64,000 bases of DNA from Paraburkholderia aspalathi (GTDB lineage: Bacteria > Pseudomonadota > Gammaproteobacteria > Burkholderiales > Burkholderiaceae): NCBI RefSeq assembly GCF_900116445.1, contig NZ_FPBH01000012.1:172140-236139 (forward strand). The letters are read 5' to 3'. Below the pieces are notes generated by a model. That model saw only the letters and a list, made by a program, of their open reading frames with translations. It did no database searches and was not told the origin of the DNA. The stretch's first letter is position 1. Each line of letters starts with the position of its first letter. The position numbers and the translations under genes are program-made. Positions 34,769 to 43,477 of the stretch are shown in pieces.

Positions 34769-35854
34769 TCAGGTCGACACGCGCAGCGGCTGAACGAACT
34801 GGCGCGCGATCGTCATGTAGCGATCTGCCGTGTCGTGCAACGTGTATCCCGCCAGTTGCCGGTTCGCTCGCGGCATATCGAGCGCCTTGAGCAAGGCGCG
34901 GCCATAGGCCTCCGGATCGGCCGTGTCGACGAGACTAACGCCGGCAAATCCACTGGCAAAACCGAACGACGGAATCCGGCTCGCCACGACAGGAATGCCC
35001 GAGGCGAGCGCCTCCAGAAAGCCGATGCTCTGCGCTTCGAAACGCGAAGGCATGGCGAAGACACGTGAAGAGCGAAGAATCGCGGCGACATCCAGGCGCG
35101 GCCCGCATACCGTCACGCGGCTGTCGAGGCCAAGCTGATGAACCAGCGACACCACCGCCTCGTAATAGGGAATCTCCTCGATGACTCCGCACAGCAGCAG
35201 GCGCGCTTCAGGCTCGCTCTGCACGACGCGCTCGAACGCGCGGATCGTGTCCAGCTGACTCTTCCCTTCTATATAGCGGCCTAGCTGAACGATCTGCTTC
35301 GCAGGCACTGCGATATCCGGTACGGATGGGTTGCTGTCTTCGGCGAACAGCGACGCGTCCACGCCATTCGGGATCACGACCATCGCCGGATGCTTGCCGA
35401 TTTCTCGCAGGTAGTCGTCGATATTTTGCTGCGACACGCCGATGATCGCTCTCGCCCGCCGTGACAGCAGGCGCTCCGCCTGCTTGAGCGCGCCGTTCTC
35501 GAAGTCATTGACGCCGGAGTGCATCACCCAGGCGATCGGCGTATGCACCGGCAGAAGACGCACATAGAGTGCGGCGAGCGTGGCATGCGCCACGATGAAG
35601 TCGGGACGGAACTGGCGCACCACGCGATACAGGTGCAGCAATTTGCCCACCCTGCCGTGACGGCTGGTCGGGAACAGACAGGTGACGCCTGCGGCTTCCA
35701 GCTCCGCACGAATGCCGACGAAATCGTCCTGCTGAGGAAGCAGTGACGTTATACAGACCTCATGGCCGCCGCGCTGATGTTGAATCGCGAGACCTTTTAC
35801 AAGTACTTCTGCCCCGGAAAGTCGCGGGGCATGAACCAACTGAAGAATTCTCAC
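34769..35854 (-). CDS. GT4 family glycosyltransferase (EPS locus, right copy)
   Basis: A 361-residue GT-B transferase starting at a GTG. Signatures are 'ILQLVHAPRLSGAEVLVKGL', 'VVIPNGVDASLF', 'QLGRYIEGKSQLDTI' and 'PSRFEAQSIGFLEALASGIP'. It matches the transferase at 1485-2564 along its whole length and clearly arose from the same ancestor, yet it lies 32 kb away at the opposite edge of the locus. It should add a similar sugar or linkage. It converges with the PIG-L gene and starts next to a long regulatory gap. The ribosome-binding site is weak (gagaga). Confidence 0.93.
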   Translation of the reverse strand: MRILQLVHAPRLSGAEVLVKGLAIQHQRGGHEVCITSLLPQQDDFVGIRAELEAAGVTCLFPTSRHGRVGKLLHLYRVVRQFRPDFIVAHATLAALYVRLLPVHTPIAWVMHSGVNDFENGALKQAERLLSRRARAIIGVSQQNIDDYLREIGKHPAMVVIPNGVDASLFAEDSNPSVPDIAVPAKQIVQLGRYIEGKSQLDTIRAFERVVQSEPEARLLLCGVIEEIPYYEAVVSLVHQLGLDSRVTVCGPRLDVAAILRSSRVFAMPSRFEAQSIGFLEALASGIPVVASRIPSFGFASGFAGVSLVDTADPEAYGRALLKALDMPRANRQLAGYTLHDTADRYMTIARQFVQPLRVST

Positions 35855-36256
35855 GATTTATCTCTCTGGATAACCGCCTTTTTTGCGCAGCGGATGGACA
35901 AGCCGACCAGCAAGTACCGCCCCCAAAAACCGTCGACATCCATCATCGTTCATCTGGCGCGCCCCTTTCGCGGGACGCGGCCTCGTCTCCGTAAAACAGC
36001 GACAGTTCCGCCGCGAAGTCACTATCGCGAGGAAACGTTACACCGAAGGCCCAGCACTTTTCCGCCATCTGCAAGGCTCCTTCGGCTATGCAATGAGCGC
36101 TATCGCCCATTTCTCAGCGGTTTACCCCGATTCGTATAGTTAGGCATCCGTTGCAAATCTTTTCGACCCCATTTCTGTTTGGCGGACAAAGACTAATCTC
36201 CTCATACGTATTTTTTTGTGCGATCAATGCAATTAGTACTGCCTTATTGTTCATAC

Positions 36257-36271
36257 GTAACGACTCGTTAC
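36257..36271. promoter_or_regulatory. perfect 15-bp palindrome
   Basis: gtaacga-c-tcgttac is a perfect 7-1-7 inverted repeat. A second, atact-aatg-agtat, follows at 36283-36296. Both are in the AT-rich block about 430 bases before the lipoprotein start and look like a regulator site. Confidence 0.45.
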
Positions 36272-36495
36272 TTCTTTTAAACATACTAATGAGTATTGTT
36301 GCAGTCGATTCTTCCCATCAGAGCCTTTCTTGCTTACAGGACAGTAAAAAGTTCATCGAATGGCGCGATGAACTCAAGCACTTCGATGTGGATTGCGCTG
36401 TTCCTCAAGACGTTCGTTGTATTCGTCACACCTTCCCCGGTCGTCCGATTCCGCCAAATCTGCCATGACGAGTGGCATGGATTCGTACGATAAGA

Positions 36496-36513
36496 ATTTC
36501 TCTGCAGAGAAAT
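36496..36513. promoter_or_regulatory. perfect 18-bp palindrome
   Basis: atttctctgcagagaaat is fully self-complementary without a spacer. It lies 190 bases before the lipoprotein start. An uninterrupted 18-mer is unlikely by chance in this composition and suggests a dimeric regulator site. Confidence 0.5.
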
Positions 36514-36703
36514 GCGTTCGGGGCCGACAACCCGGGAAGGCATCACACCTTCGCGCGACCGAATGGTTGCGCATCCAGGACGGCCAGTGTCGATGCCTCG
36601 GTCATCGGCTGGCTTGCAATTGAACCCCGATGTTTGCTCTGTCTCCCTACGCGCCTTGCGCGAAGAGGCAAGCGAATATTCACAGAACGCATTGGTTAGA
36701 TTG

Positions 36704-38650
36704 ATGAAATCGCAACTACTCCTACTTTCGACACTTTCTCTCGCGCTAGCGGGCTGCGGTGGTGGCGGCGGCGGTAACGGCGCCAGCAACAACGCAACAA
36801 GCCAGCTCAACGGCAGCTCCGGCTCGTCCAACTCGACTGCGGCGGGCAACAGCAGCACCGGCGGCACCGCCACGGTGAACGGCGCGGGCACCACCGTCGC
36901 GACGCTCAGTTGTGCATCGCCGGCCGTCTCGGCGGGCTCCGGCAGCGCCACCATTTCCGCCGACACGCCGAGTGCTGACGGCACACGCATCTTCGCTTCC
37001 GGCACCACCTTCCAGCTCGCCTTCAGCACCAACGTGCCGAATGCCGACACGCTGAACTGGGCCGTCACGGACACCATCGGCCGAGTGGCGGCGAGCGGCA
37101 GCACCGCCGTCCCGAGCGGTTCGAAGACCATCACGCTCAACTGCACTTCGACACTCGCCGGCTATTTCGCCGCGACGGGCACGCTCGCGCAGAACGGCGG
37201 CCAACTGCCACAGGCCGGCACGCGTCCGGTCGGCATTGCGACCTTCGGTGTGCTGCCGAACCTGTCCCAGGTCGTGCCTGCGGTCACCTACGCGCATCAG
37301 GACCAGCACCGCTTCGGCATGCAGGGCGCGAACGACAACGGCCCTCTGCTGGCCGACCTCGGCATCTCGTCGACGATCGACGACCGCCAGCTTTCGACGA
37401 TGGAGCCGAACGGCGCGAACACCTTCAACCCTTCCACGAACAATCTCGATCCGTTCTACAAGAGCGGCAACGTGATGCGCCTGATCCGTCTCGACGGCAT
37501 CCCTGCCTGGGCGAGCAGCACCGGCGCGTTCCAGGACGACACGAGCGTGCCGACCAACCTTTCGTATTACCAGAACTACATGAGCCGCGTCGGCACGGAA
37601 TCGAGCGCGATTCGCGCGGCGTACTTCCCGACCCAGTCGGCGAACTACTATCAGGTGACGTGGGAGCCCAACGAGTTCTGGACCGACACCGATGCCAATT
37701 TCATCGCGCTGTATCAGTCCGTCTATCAAGGCGTCCATTCCACCGATTCGAACGCGGTGGTGATGGGCCCGGCCGATGCGTTCCCGAGCCTGACCACGAC
37801 GCGTCTGAAGCGCCTCGCGCCGCTCGGCTTCGGCCAATACATCGACGCGGTGGCAACGCATGGCTACTACGACGCGGGCACTTCGCCGTCGCATCCGCCG
37901 GAGCGCTACGACAGTGACCCGTCGACCGCCTCAGGTTCGCTGCGCGGCCAGATGCGTGCTCTGCGCGCTGAAATGGCCACCGACTACCGCACGGGCATGA
38001 AGCTGTTCTCCACGGAAGCCGGAATCAGCTACGACCTCGGCAGCTCGTACGGTCCGAACTATCCGAGCGCGAACGTGCTGTACGCGCAAGCGGCGGTCGC
38101 GGCGCGCATGCACATCATCACGCTGGGTGAAGGCGCGGATCAGACCTACGTGTTTTACGGTGCGGACTATCCGGGCGAAGTCGGCTACGGCACGTTCTTC
38201 GACCTGAGCGATGCGCAGGGTGCCTTCGGCGCGACGAACATCAGTCCGAAGCCAGTCGCGATGGCAATCAGCGCGATGACGCATACGCTCGATGGCACGC
38301 ATACGCTTGGAGCGGTGAACGGCACGCCAACCGGGGTCTACGCGTACGCGTTCCAGCAGGTGGGGAATGGGGCGGTGATCACCGCTTTGTGGGCGCACAA
38401 CAATAGCGTGTGGGATGCGAGTGTTGGGTTCAGCTCGAGCTATAGCGTGCCGTATAGCCTCACTGTGGATGCGCCGGGCACGAGCGGTACCGTGAAGGTG
38501 GTCGATATGATGGGGAATGCTTCGAGCGCGAGTTACAGTAATGGGACGTTGACGCTTAATCTGACTGAATCGCCGGTGTATGTGGTGTCTAACAACGCTT
38601 CGGTTGCGAAGTCGAATGCGACGGTGCCGGTGGGATACGTCGGTATCTAA
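36704..38650 (+). CDS. clan-GH-A-like glycoside hydrolase lipoprotein
   Basis: The product is 648 residues. It has a strong lipobox (Leu-Ala-Gly-Cys at about residue 18) followed by a Gly run and a Ser/Asn/Thr linker to about 65, a beta-sandwich, a TIM-barrel-like part with 'YYQVTWEPNEFW' (Glu321) and 'LFSTEAGISYDLGSSYG' (Glu438), and a C-terminal beta domain. The two glutamates are the proposed acid/base and nucleophile. It is a full-length paralogue of the protein at 29081, lacking only the N-terminal Cys domain. It is probably anchored in the outer membrane, where it could process the exported EPS. The ATG at 36704 is set by the lipobox; the frame is open further upstream. Codons turn G/T-ending over the last ~250 bases. 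Confidence 0.85.
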   Translation: MKSQLLLLSTLSLALAGCGGGGGGNGASNNATSQLNGSSGSSNSTAAGNSSTGGTATVNGAGTTVATLSCASPAVSAGSGSATISADTPSADGTRIFASGTTFQLAFSTNVPNADTLNWAVTDTIGRVAASGSTAVPSGSKTITLNCTSTLAGYFAATGTLAQNGGQLPQAGTRPVGIATFGVLPNLSQVVPAVTYAHQDQHRFGMQGANDNGPLLADLGISSTIDDRQLSTMEPNGANTFNPSTNNLDPFYKSGNVMRLIRLDGIPAWASSTGAFQDDTSVPTNLSYYQNYMSRVGTESSAIRAAYFPTQSANYYQVTWEPNEFWTDTDANFIALYQSVYQGVHSTDSNAVVMGPADAFPSLTTTRLKRLAPLGFGQYIDAVATHGYYDAGTSPSHPPERYDSDPSTASGSLRGQMRALRAEMATDYRTGMKLFSTEAGISYDLGSSYGPNYPSANVLYAQAAVAARMHIITLGEGADQTYVFYGADYPGEVGYGTFFDLSDAQGAFGATNISPKPVAMAISAMTHTLDGTHTLGAVNGTPTGVYAYAFQQVGNGAVITALWAHNNSVWDASVGFSSSYSVPYSLTVDAPGTSGTVKVVDMMGNASSASYSNGTLTLNLTESPVYVVSNNASVAKSNATVPVGYVGI

Positions 38651-38683
38651 TTAGCAACCGCCTCATCATGCGGTAGACGTAAA

Positions 38684-38723
38684 AACGTCAGCCGGCTTCA
38701 GGGCCGGCTGACGTTATTTTTTT
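38684..38723 (+). terminator. Rho-independent terminator after the GH lipoprotein gene
   Basis: aacgtcagccggc pairs perfectly with gccggctgacgtt over 13 bp with a 6-base loop, followed by a 7-T run. It closes the EPS locus on the right and separates it from the convergent permease gene. Confidence 0.93.
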
Positions 38724-38764
38724 CAGACATGGATGGCGGCGCCTGGCCGCGCACTCGCAGTGCG

Positions 38765-40303
38765 TCAGCTTTCCCCCAGTCGCCCCTCGAGCCCGCTCAA
38801 CTCCTGCTCGCGCTCCTTCGACACCTTGCCGATCGGCGGGCCCGCAAAGCTCTTGCGCACACCGGCGCCGTACCAGATCGCCAGCAGGATCGCGAGCAAA
38901 CCAACAATGACGTACACCACTTTCTGATTAGGCGGCTGCATGCCGACATAGGCGAGCACGAGCGCGCCGAACACCGCCGCCACCGCGAACGGCTTCGACA
39001 GCATGCCCAACTGGAACGGCCCTTTTTCCTTCCACGTGCGCCCCTCGGCAAAAATGCCGGCTGCAATCGGCATCGCGTAGGAGATGAACAGAAACACCGC
39101 GCTCCCCGCGCTCAGCACCGTGAACGCGTCGCCGTACAACGTCACCACAATCGCCAGCACCGCCGAGGTCCAGATTGCAGCACCCGGCGTGCGGTGTGCC
39201 GCATTCACCTTGCGCAGCCACTTCGAGCCAGGCAAGCCGCCGTCGCGGGCAAACGCGAACATCATGCGCGAGGTCGACGTCACGGCTGCGAGACCGCATA
39301 CGTAGTTGATGAAGAACATCAGCAACTCGATCAGGATGCGCAGCGGTCCCGGAATCGGCGCAAGAATCGCTTCGAAGAACCCGGTGCCCTGCTTCACCCC
39401 CGCAGTGATATCCGGCATCACCAGCACGAACGCGCACACCATCACATAGCCGAAGGTCGTCGACCAGAACACGGAGCCAACGATGCCGCGCGGCACATTG
39501 CGCGCCGCCTGATGCGTCTCCTCCGAGGTATGCGCAGAAGCATCGAAGCCCGTGATCGTATAAGCGGTCAGCAGCAAACCGGACAGAAACGCCATGGCAA
39601 TGGTCTGCTTGGGCCATGCACCGCCATCGATACCCGTGAAGTTGGTGAACGTGTAGAGCCGCGACAGATCGATCTTGACCGGCGAATACACCAGCAGGGA
39701 CACCACCAGCATGACCGTCACCACAAAGATCAGATAACCCGACAGGTCCGTGATCTTGCTGGTGATGCGAATGCCGCGATGATTCAGGAACGCTTGCGAG
39801 GCGGTGATCACCGTCAGAAAGAGCGTCTGCTGCCACCAGCCGAGCGAATCTGGACTCACACCGAACATTGGCGCGATCAGCGTGCGAAAGAACGGATCAT
39901 AAGTACCGTAGTTGATCGCGGCGACCACGAACACGAGACCGAGCAGATTCAGCCACGCAGTGAGCCAGCCCCACATTTTGCCGCCGAGAATCGAACTCCA
40001 GTGATAAAGGCCGCCAGCCGTCGGATACGACGACGCGATCTGCGCCATCGCTGCCGCCACGACCAACGCGAACAGCGAGCCGAGCGGCCAGCCGAGTCCG
40101 ATCGACGCCCCGCCCGCCGCCGACAAACCCATCTGGAACGACGTGATGCCGCCCGACAGAATGCAGATCAGCGAGAACGACACCGCGAAGTTCGAGAACG
40201 CCCCCATGCGCCGGGACAGTTCCTGCGCGTAGCCCATCTTGTGCAACAGCTTGACGTCGTTGTCGGCGGACTCCGCCGACGGCACGGCCGTGTTGATGTC
40301 CAT
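38765..40303 (-). CDS. APC-superfamily amino acid/amine permease
   Basis: The product is 512 residues with about 12 hydrophobic helices. The APC signature is clear: 'GAFSNFAVSFSLICILSGGI', 'YPTAGGLYHWSSILGG', 'TGFDASAHTSEETHQAARNV' and 'FARDGGLPGSKWLRKVN'. It belongs with the GABA/choline/ethanolamine-type group and imports an amino acid or amine with protons. It lies 68 bases after the SDR gene on the same strand, so the two likely work on one compound; the AraC gene divergent from the SDR is the likely regulator. Confidence 0.92.
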   Translation of the reverse strand: MDINTAVPSAESADNDVKLLHKMGYAQELSRRMGAFSNFAVSFSLICILSGGITSFQMGLSAAGGASIGLGWPLGSLFALVVAAAMAQIASSYPTAGGLYHWSSILGGKMWGWLTAWLNLLGLVFVVAAINYGTYDPFFRTLIAPMFGVSPDSLGWWQQTLFLTVITASQAFLNHRGIRITSKITDLSGYLIFVVTVMLVVSLLVYSPVKIDLSRLYTFTNFTGIDGGAWPKQTIAMAFLSGLLLTAYTITGFDASAHTSEETHQAARNVPRGIVGSVFWSTTFGYVMVCAFVLVMPDITAGVKQGTGFFEAILAPIPGPLRILIELLMFFINYVCGLAAVTSTSRMMFAFARDGGLPGSKWLRKVNAAHRTPGAAIWTSAVLAIVVTLYGDAFTVLSAGSAVFLFISYAMPIAAGIFAEGRTWKEKGPFQLGMLSKPFAVAAVFGALVLAYVGMQPPNQKVVYVIVGLLAILLAIWYGAGVRKSFAGPPIGKVSKEREQELSGLEGRLGES

Positions 40304-40371
40304 GACGCGATCCTTTGAACAGGGTTATGACGAAGCGGCAAACTGGCGTGACCGCGCGACGAAGGACCGGC

Positions 40372-41148
40372 TCACGCAGCCGTAAAGCAGTTGTCGACGT
40401 ACAGGTGTGCGCCGTTGACGAAACTGGCGTCGTCGCTGGCGAGAAAGAGCGCCGCGCGCGCGACTTCTTCCGGCGCGCACAGACGGCCCTGCTGCACCGA
40501 CAGCGCCGCTTCGCTCGCATCGAATCCATACTTCGCCAGCGCGCTGATTTCGCGGCGCCCATGCGGGGTATCGATAAAACCGGGGCATACGGCGTTGCAG
40601 CGAATGCCACGGTCGCGATACTCGACGGCAATCGATCGGGCGAACATGGCGCATGCGCCTTTGGTCGTGCAGTACAGCACTTCGAGCGGCGTGGCCGCGA
40701 CCGACGAAATCGACGCGGTGCACACGATCGAACCGCCGCCTGCCGCGAGCATGTGCGGCAGCACCGCGCGGGTCATCATGAACATGCTTTTCACGTTGAC
40801 GTTCATGAGCCAGTCGTAATCTTCGTCGGTGGTATCGACGAACGGCTTCACGACGATGCTGCCGGCGTGGTTGAACAACACGTCGATGCGCCCGAAGCGC
40901 GCCATGATGTTCGCCACGGCGGCGTCCACGGCCGCGCGCTTCGATACATCGGCGGCGAACAGTTCGGCTGTGCCTCCCGCCGCGCGAATTCGCGTCACGA
41001 CCTCCTCGCCCGCATCGGTATTGATATCGACCACGGCGACTTGCGCGCCTTCCTGCGCGAATAGCAGCGACGCCGCGCCGCCCGCACCGGTCGCGCCGCC
41101 TGACACGATTGCGATCTTGCCTTCCAGCCTGCCTGCCGCTCTGCTCAT
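40372..41148 (-). CDS. short-chain dehydrogenase/reductase
   Basis: The product is 258 residues, typical for classical SDRs. It has the cofactor site 'IAIVSGGATGAGGAASLLFA', 'VVDINTD' (Asp after strand 2, so probably NAD), 'LFNHAG', the catalytic Ser in 'TASISSVA' and Tyr-x3-Lys in 'YCTTKGA'. The substrate is not known. The ATG at 41148 follows gggag. It precedes the permease in the same operon and is divergent from an AraC regulator across 268 bases. Confidence 0.92.
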   Translation of the reverse strand: MSRAAGRLEGKIAIVSGGATGAGGAASLLFAQEGAQVAVVDINTDAGEEVVTRIRAAGGTAELFAADVSKRAAVDAAVANIMARFGRIDVLFNHAGSIVVKPFVDTTDEDYDWLMNVNVKSMFMMTRAVLPHMLAAGGGSIVCTASISSVAATPLEVLYCTTKGACAMFARSIAVEYRDRGIRCNAVCPGFIDTPHGRREISALAKYGFDASEAALSVQQGRLCAPEEVARAALFLASDDASFVNGAHLYVDNCFTAA

Positions 41149-41416
41149 GCGTGACTCCCGTTCCAGTGTCCAGTGCGTTGTGTTGCATTGCGTTGTGCAC
41201 AAAGTAGGGGCGGCAAAAAGCGGCGACTATCCAAAATTGGCAAAAAGTAAAAATCCCGTAAAAATCTGCCTTACTGACAAATGCATTACATGCGGTGATT
41301 CGAGCGCACCCGGATGAGCGCAGACGGCCTGAGCCCCGGGTGCGGCACGGACTTTTTTTCGCATACACTGGTCGGCACGAGGCTTTCGGGGAGCGCCAAC
41401 AGAATCGGGAGAAGCT

Positions 41417-42400
41417 ATGCAGCCGGCCAATCAGACAAGCAGCGCCGTCGAGATTCGCTATTGCCGGAACATCGACGAGCAGGCGATGTTGCTCGACGCG
41501 TGGAACCAAAGCTATTGCCAGATTTCGCGTGGCGCCTTCGACGGCTCGGTGAGTTCGTTCGCCGCGGGCGGCGTGCGGGTGTTGGTGGAGCGCCTGAACC
41601 GCACGGTCTATCAACGCGGCCAGGTGGCGCGGTCCAGGCTCGCCGTGGGCATTCCATTTCAACTCGAAGGGCATGCACTGCTGTGCGGGCAGACGAGTCA
41701 TCGCGACGGTCTGCATGTGTTTTCCGGCGATGGCGGGTTCGAGTTTTTGTCGCCCGACACGCATCTGGTGGTGAATCTGGAGATCGAACCTGACGCGATT
41801 GGCGATCATTTGCTGCGCTCGCAGCTCGACGAGATTGCGCCGTTGCTGGGCGCGAGGCCTGGTGTGTTGAATGTCGATCCTGCGAGATTGCAAGGATTTC
41901 GCGAGGTGCTGAAGCCATTGCTTGACGCCGTGAGTGCGACGCCGACTCTGCTCGATGATGGCGGCGTGGCGGCCTCGTTCGAGAAGTCGGTGATATTTGG
42001 TCTTGCCGAGGCATTGCAGGGAATGCGGGATGCGGATCCACACGGGAATGTCGAAGCGCGTACCGCGCGGAACTGGCAGCTTGTGCGCAGCGTTCGTGAG
42101 CTGGTGGAAGAGTCGCCGGATTGCCCGCTGTCTGTCGCCGAGCTATGTGCGCGGTTTCGCGCGAGTCGGCGCACTTTGCAGTATGCGTTTGAGGATACGG
42201 TTGGAGTGAATCCTTCAGCGTATATACGAGCGGTTCGGCTTGATCATGTGCGGCGGGAACTGAGAGCCGCTGGGTCTGTTACTGAAGTCGCCACGCGGTG
42301 GGGGTTTTGGCATTTTGGGAATTTCTCCAATGAGTATCGGGGGCAGTTTGGGGAGTTGCCATCGGAGACTTGGCGGCGCAGTAGGGCGCGCGCGGGTTGA
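41417..42400 (+). CDS. AraC-family transcriptional regulator
   Basis: The product is 327 residues. The N-terminal part resembles the cupin-like sensor of EutR-type regulators ('AWNQSYCQISRGAFDGSV'). The C-terminal AraC DNA-binding domain is at about 230-325 ('SVAELCARFRASRRTLQYAF', 'AGSVTEVATRWGFWHFGNFS'). Gene order suggests it controls the divergent SDR-permease operon. Its last ~250 bases are rich in G/T-ending codons, unlike its start, just where the repeat element begins. Confidence 0.92.
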   Translation: MQPANQTSSAVEIRYCRNIDEQAMLLDAWNQSYCQISRGAFDGSVSSFAAGGVRVLVERLNRTVYQRGQVARSRLAVGIPFQLEGHALLCGQTSHRDGLHVFSGDGGFEFLSPDTHLVVNLEIEPDAIGDHLLRSQLDEIAPLLGARPGVLNVDPARLQGFREVLKPLLDAVSATPTLLDDGGVAASFEKSVIFGLAEALQGMRDADPHGNVEARTARNWQLVRSVRELVEESPDCPLSVAELCARFRASRRTLQYAFEDTVGVNPSAYIRAVRLDHVRRELRAAGSVTEVATRWGFWHFGNFSNEYRGQFGELPSETWRRSRARAG

Positions 42401-42411
42401 AGGGTGGGTTG

Positions 42412-43193
42412 TTGCCTGCGGCGCTTGTTGGCCGTGTTCTTAGGGTTTTGGGCTTTTCTTGTTCTGGGTTTGGTGCCTTTCCTTGCATTGTTAGTGGTCT
42501 ATTAGTGTTGCCCCTGTGCGGGGCGGCACTTACTTTCTTTGCCGCCGCAAAGAAAGATAAGCAAAGAAAGCGGCTAGAAGCCCCTGCTAAGCGGGTCCCG
42601 CAGCCCACGCAGGGTAGTGGTGCATCTGGAATCTGTGTTCGTGCCCGTGCATAAGCTTGTGACAAGGGCGTCATACTTCCGGCGGCGCTGCGCGCGCCGA
42701 AGAGCCGTTCATAAAACCATCCGCTACGTTTTGACTCCCACCCCTCGCCACCGGATCGCGGCTCGACCTTGCACCGCGCAGCCGCGACCGTGATAGCGGG
42801 GCACGGACATATCATTTGAAGTTAGGGTTCCCAGGTGAGTGCAGAGCGCCTCGCCGAGGCGGAGCCAACGGCCCCCACAAACCAAAACCGAAGCAGGAGG
42901 TTTCCCATGCAGACCCGTCCGCGACGCACGCAGTGCGGAGTGGGAGCTGATGACTCCTTTGTCACTAACGCGGAGTGTGCGAGAACACGGATTCCAGTCG
43001 CACCACTACCCCAGGCAAACCACGGTGCCCGCTTAGCAGGGGCTTCTAGCCGCTTTCTTTTGCCTACTTTTCTTTGCGGCGGCAAAGAAAAGTAGGTGCC
43101 CCCCGCACAGGGGGAACGCTAATAAACCACTAACAATTCAAGGAAGGGCCAAAGCCCTACGAACACTGACAATAAGCGCCCCGCAGGCAAAAA
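42412..43193. repeat. long inverted-repeat element, copy 1 (complete)
   Basis: The two ends, about 42412-42604 and 43021-43193, are imperfect inverted repeats of one another over roughly 175-190 bases. Each holds a short perfect hairpin (ctttctttgc/gcaaagaaag on the left, cttttctttgc/gcaaagaaaag on the right). The middle ~400 bases have no gene with family character. A second copy lies at 63311-63956 in the same orientation. No transposase is encoded, so this would be a non-autonomous or MITE-like intergenic element. Confidence 0.88.
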
Positions 43194-43285
43194 ACCCCAA
43201 ATCCTCTCCCATAAAAACAAAATTCAGCGCACACTATCCAACTAGCTCCCTCGCGGAGCGATAAAAGCCTACTGGGGAGCCCATC

Positions 43286-43426
43286 ATGGCAAAAGGTCAA
43301 ATGCGCAGTAACCGCGAAGTAAAGAAACCGAAACAGGCCAAGAAACCCACACCGGCCACGACGCCATCGGGCGCACCTCCGATCCGCGTAGCGCCAACCG
43401 TTTCGGCAACGCCAAAGAAACACTAA
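43286..43426 (+). CDS. small basic conserved protein (46 residues)
   Basis: The frame encodes MAKGQMRSNREVKKPKQAKK followed by Pro/Ala/Thr-rich sequence ending in Lys-Lys-His. Small proteins beginning MAKGQxRSNRExKKPK are widespread in Proteobacteria and of unknown function. The ggggagc ribosome-binding site 7 bases before the ATG is good. It lies just beyond the repeat and converges with the MFS gene. The basic N-terminus may bind nucleic acid, but this is a guess. Confidence 0.78.
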   Translation: MAKGQMRSNREVKKPKQAKKPTPATTPSGAPPIRVAPTVSATPKKH

Positions 43427-43477
43427 AGAAGCACGAACCAGGCAGCAAGCCCGCCCCGCCAGGCGGGCCTCCCAGCT

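Larger units (their letters stand above)
35855..36703. promoter_or_regulatory. long non-coding region with palindromes before the GH lipoprotein gene
   Basis: No gene is supported in these 849 bases. The part 36143-36320 is AT-rich. It contains the 9-base direct repeat tcatacgta at 36202-36210 and 36251-36259 and small palindromes listed separately. Together they look like a regulated promoter for the lipoprotein at 36704. Confidence 0.5.

Noticed and set aside
36151..36468. 105-residue open frame before the GH lipoprotein gene
   Set aside because: AT-rich regulatory DNA with palindromes inside; no ribosome-binding site or family character.
38729..40318. 529-residue plus-strand open frame
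   Set aside because: Antisense shadow of the APC permease with composition dominated by Arg, His and Gln.
42822..43085. Open frame inside repeat copy 1, similar to one at 63696-63974 in copy 2
   Set aside because: The likeness follows from the DNA repeat itself; changes between copies alter residues freely and no ribosome-binding site or domain is present.
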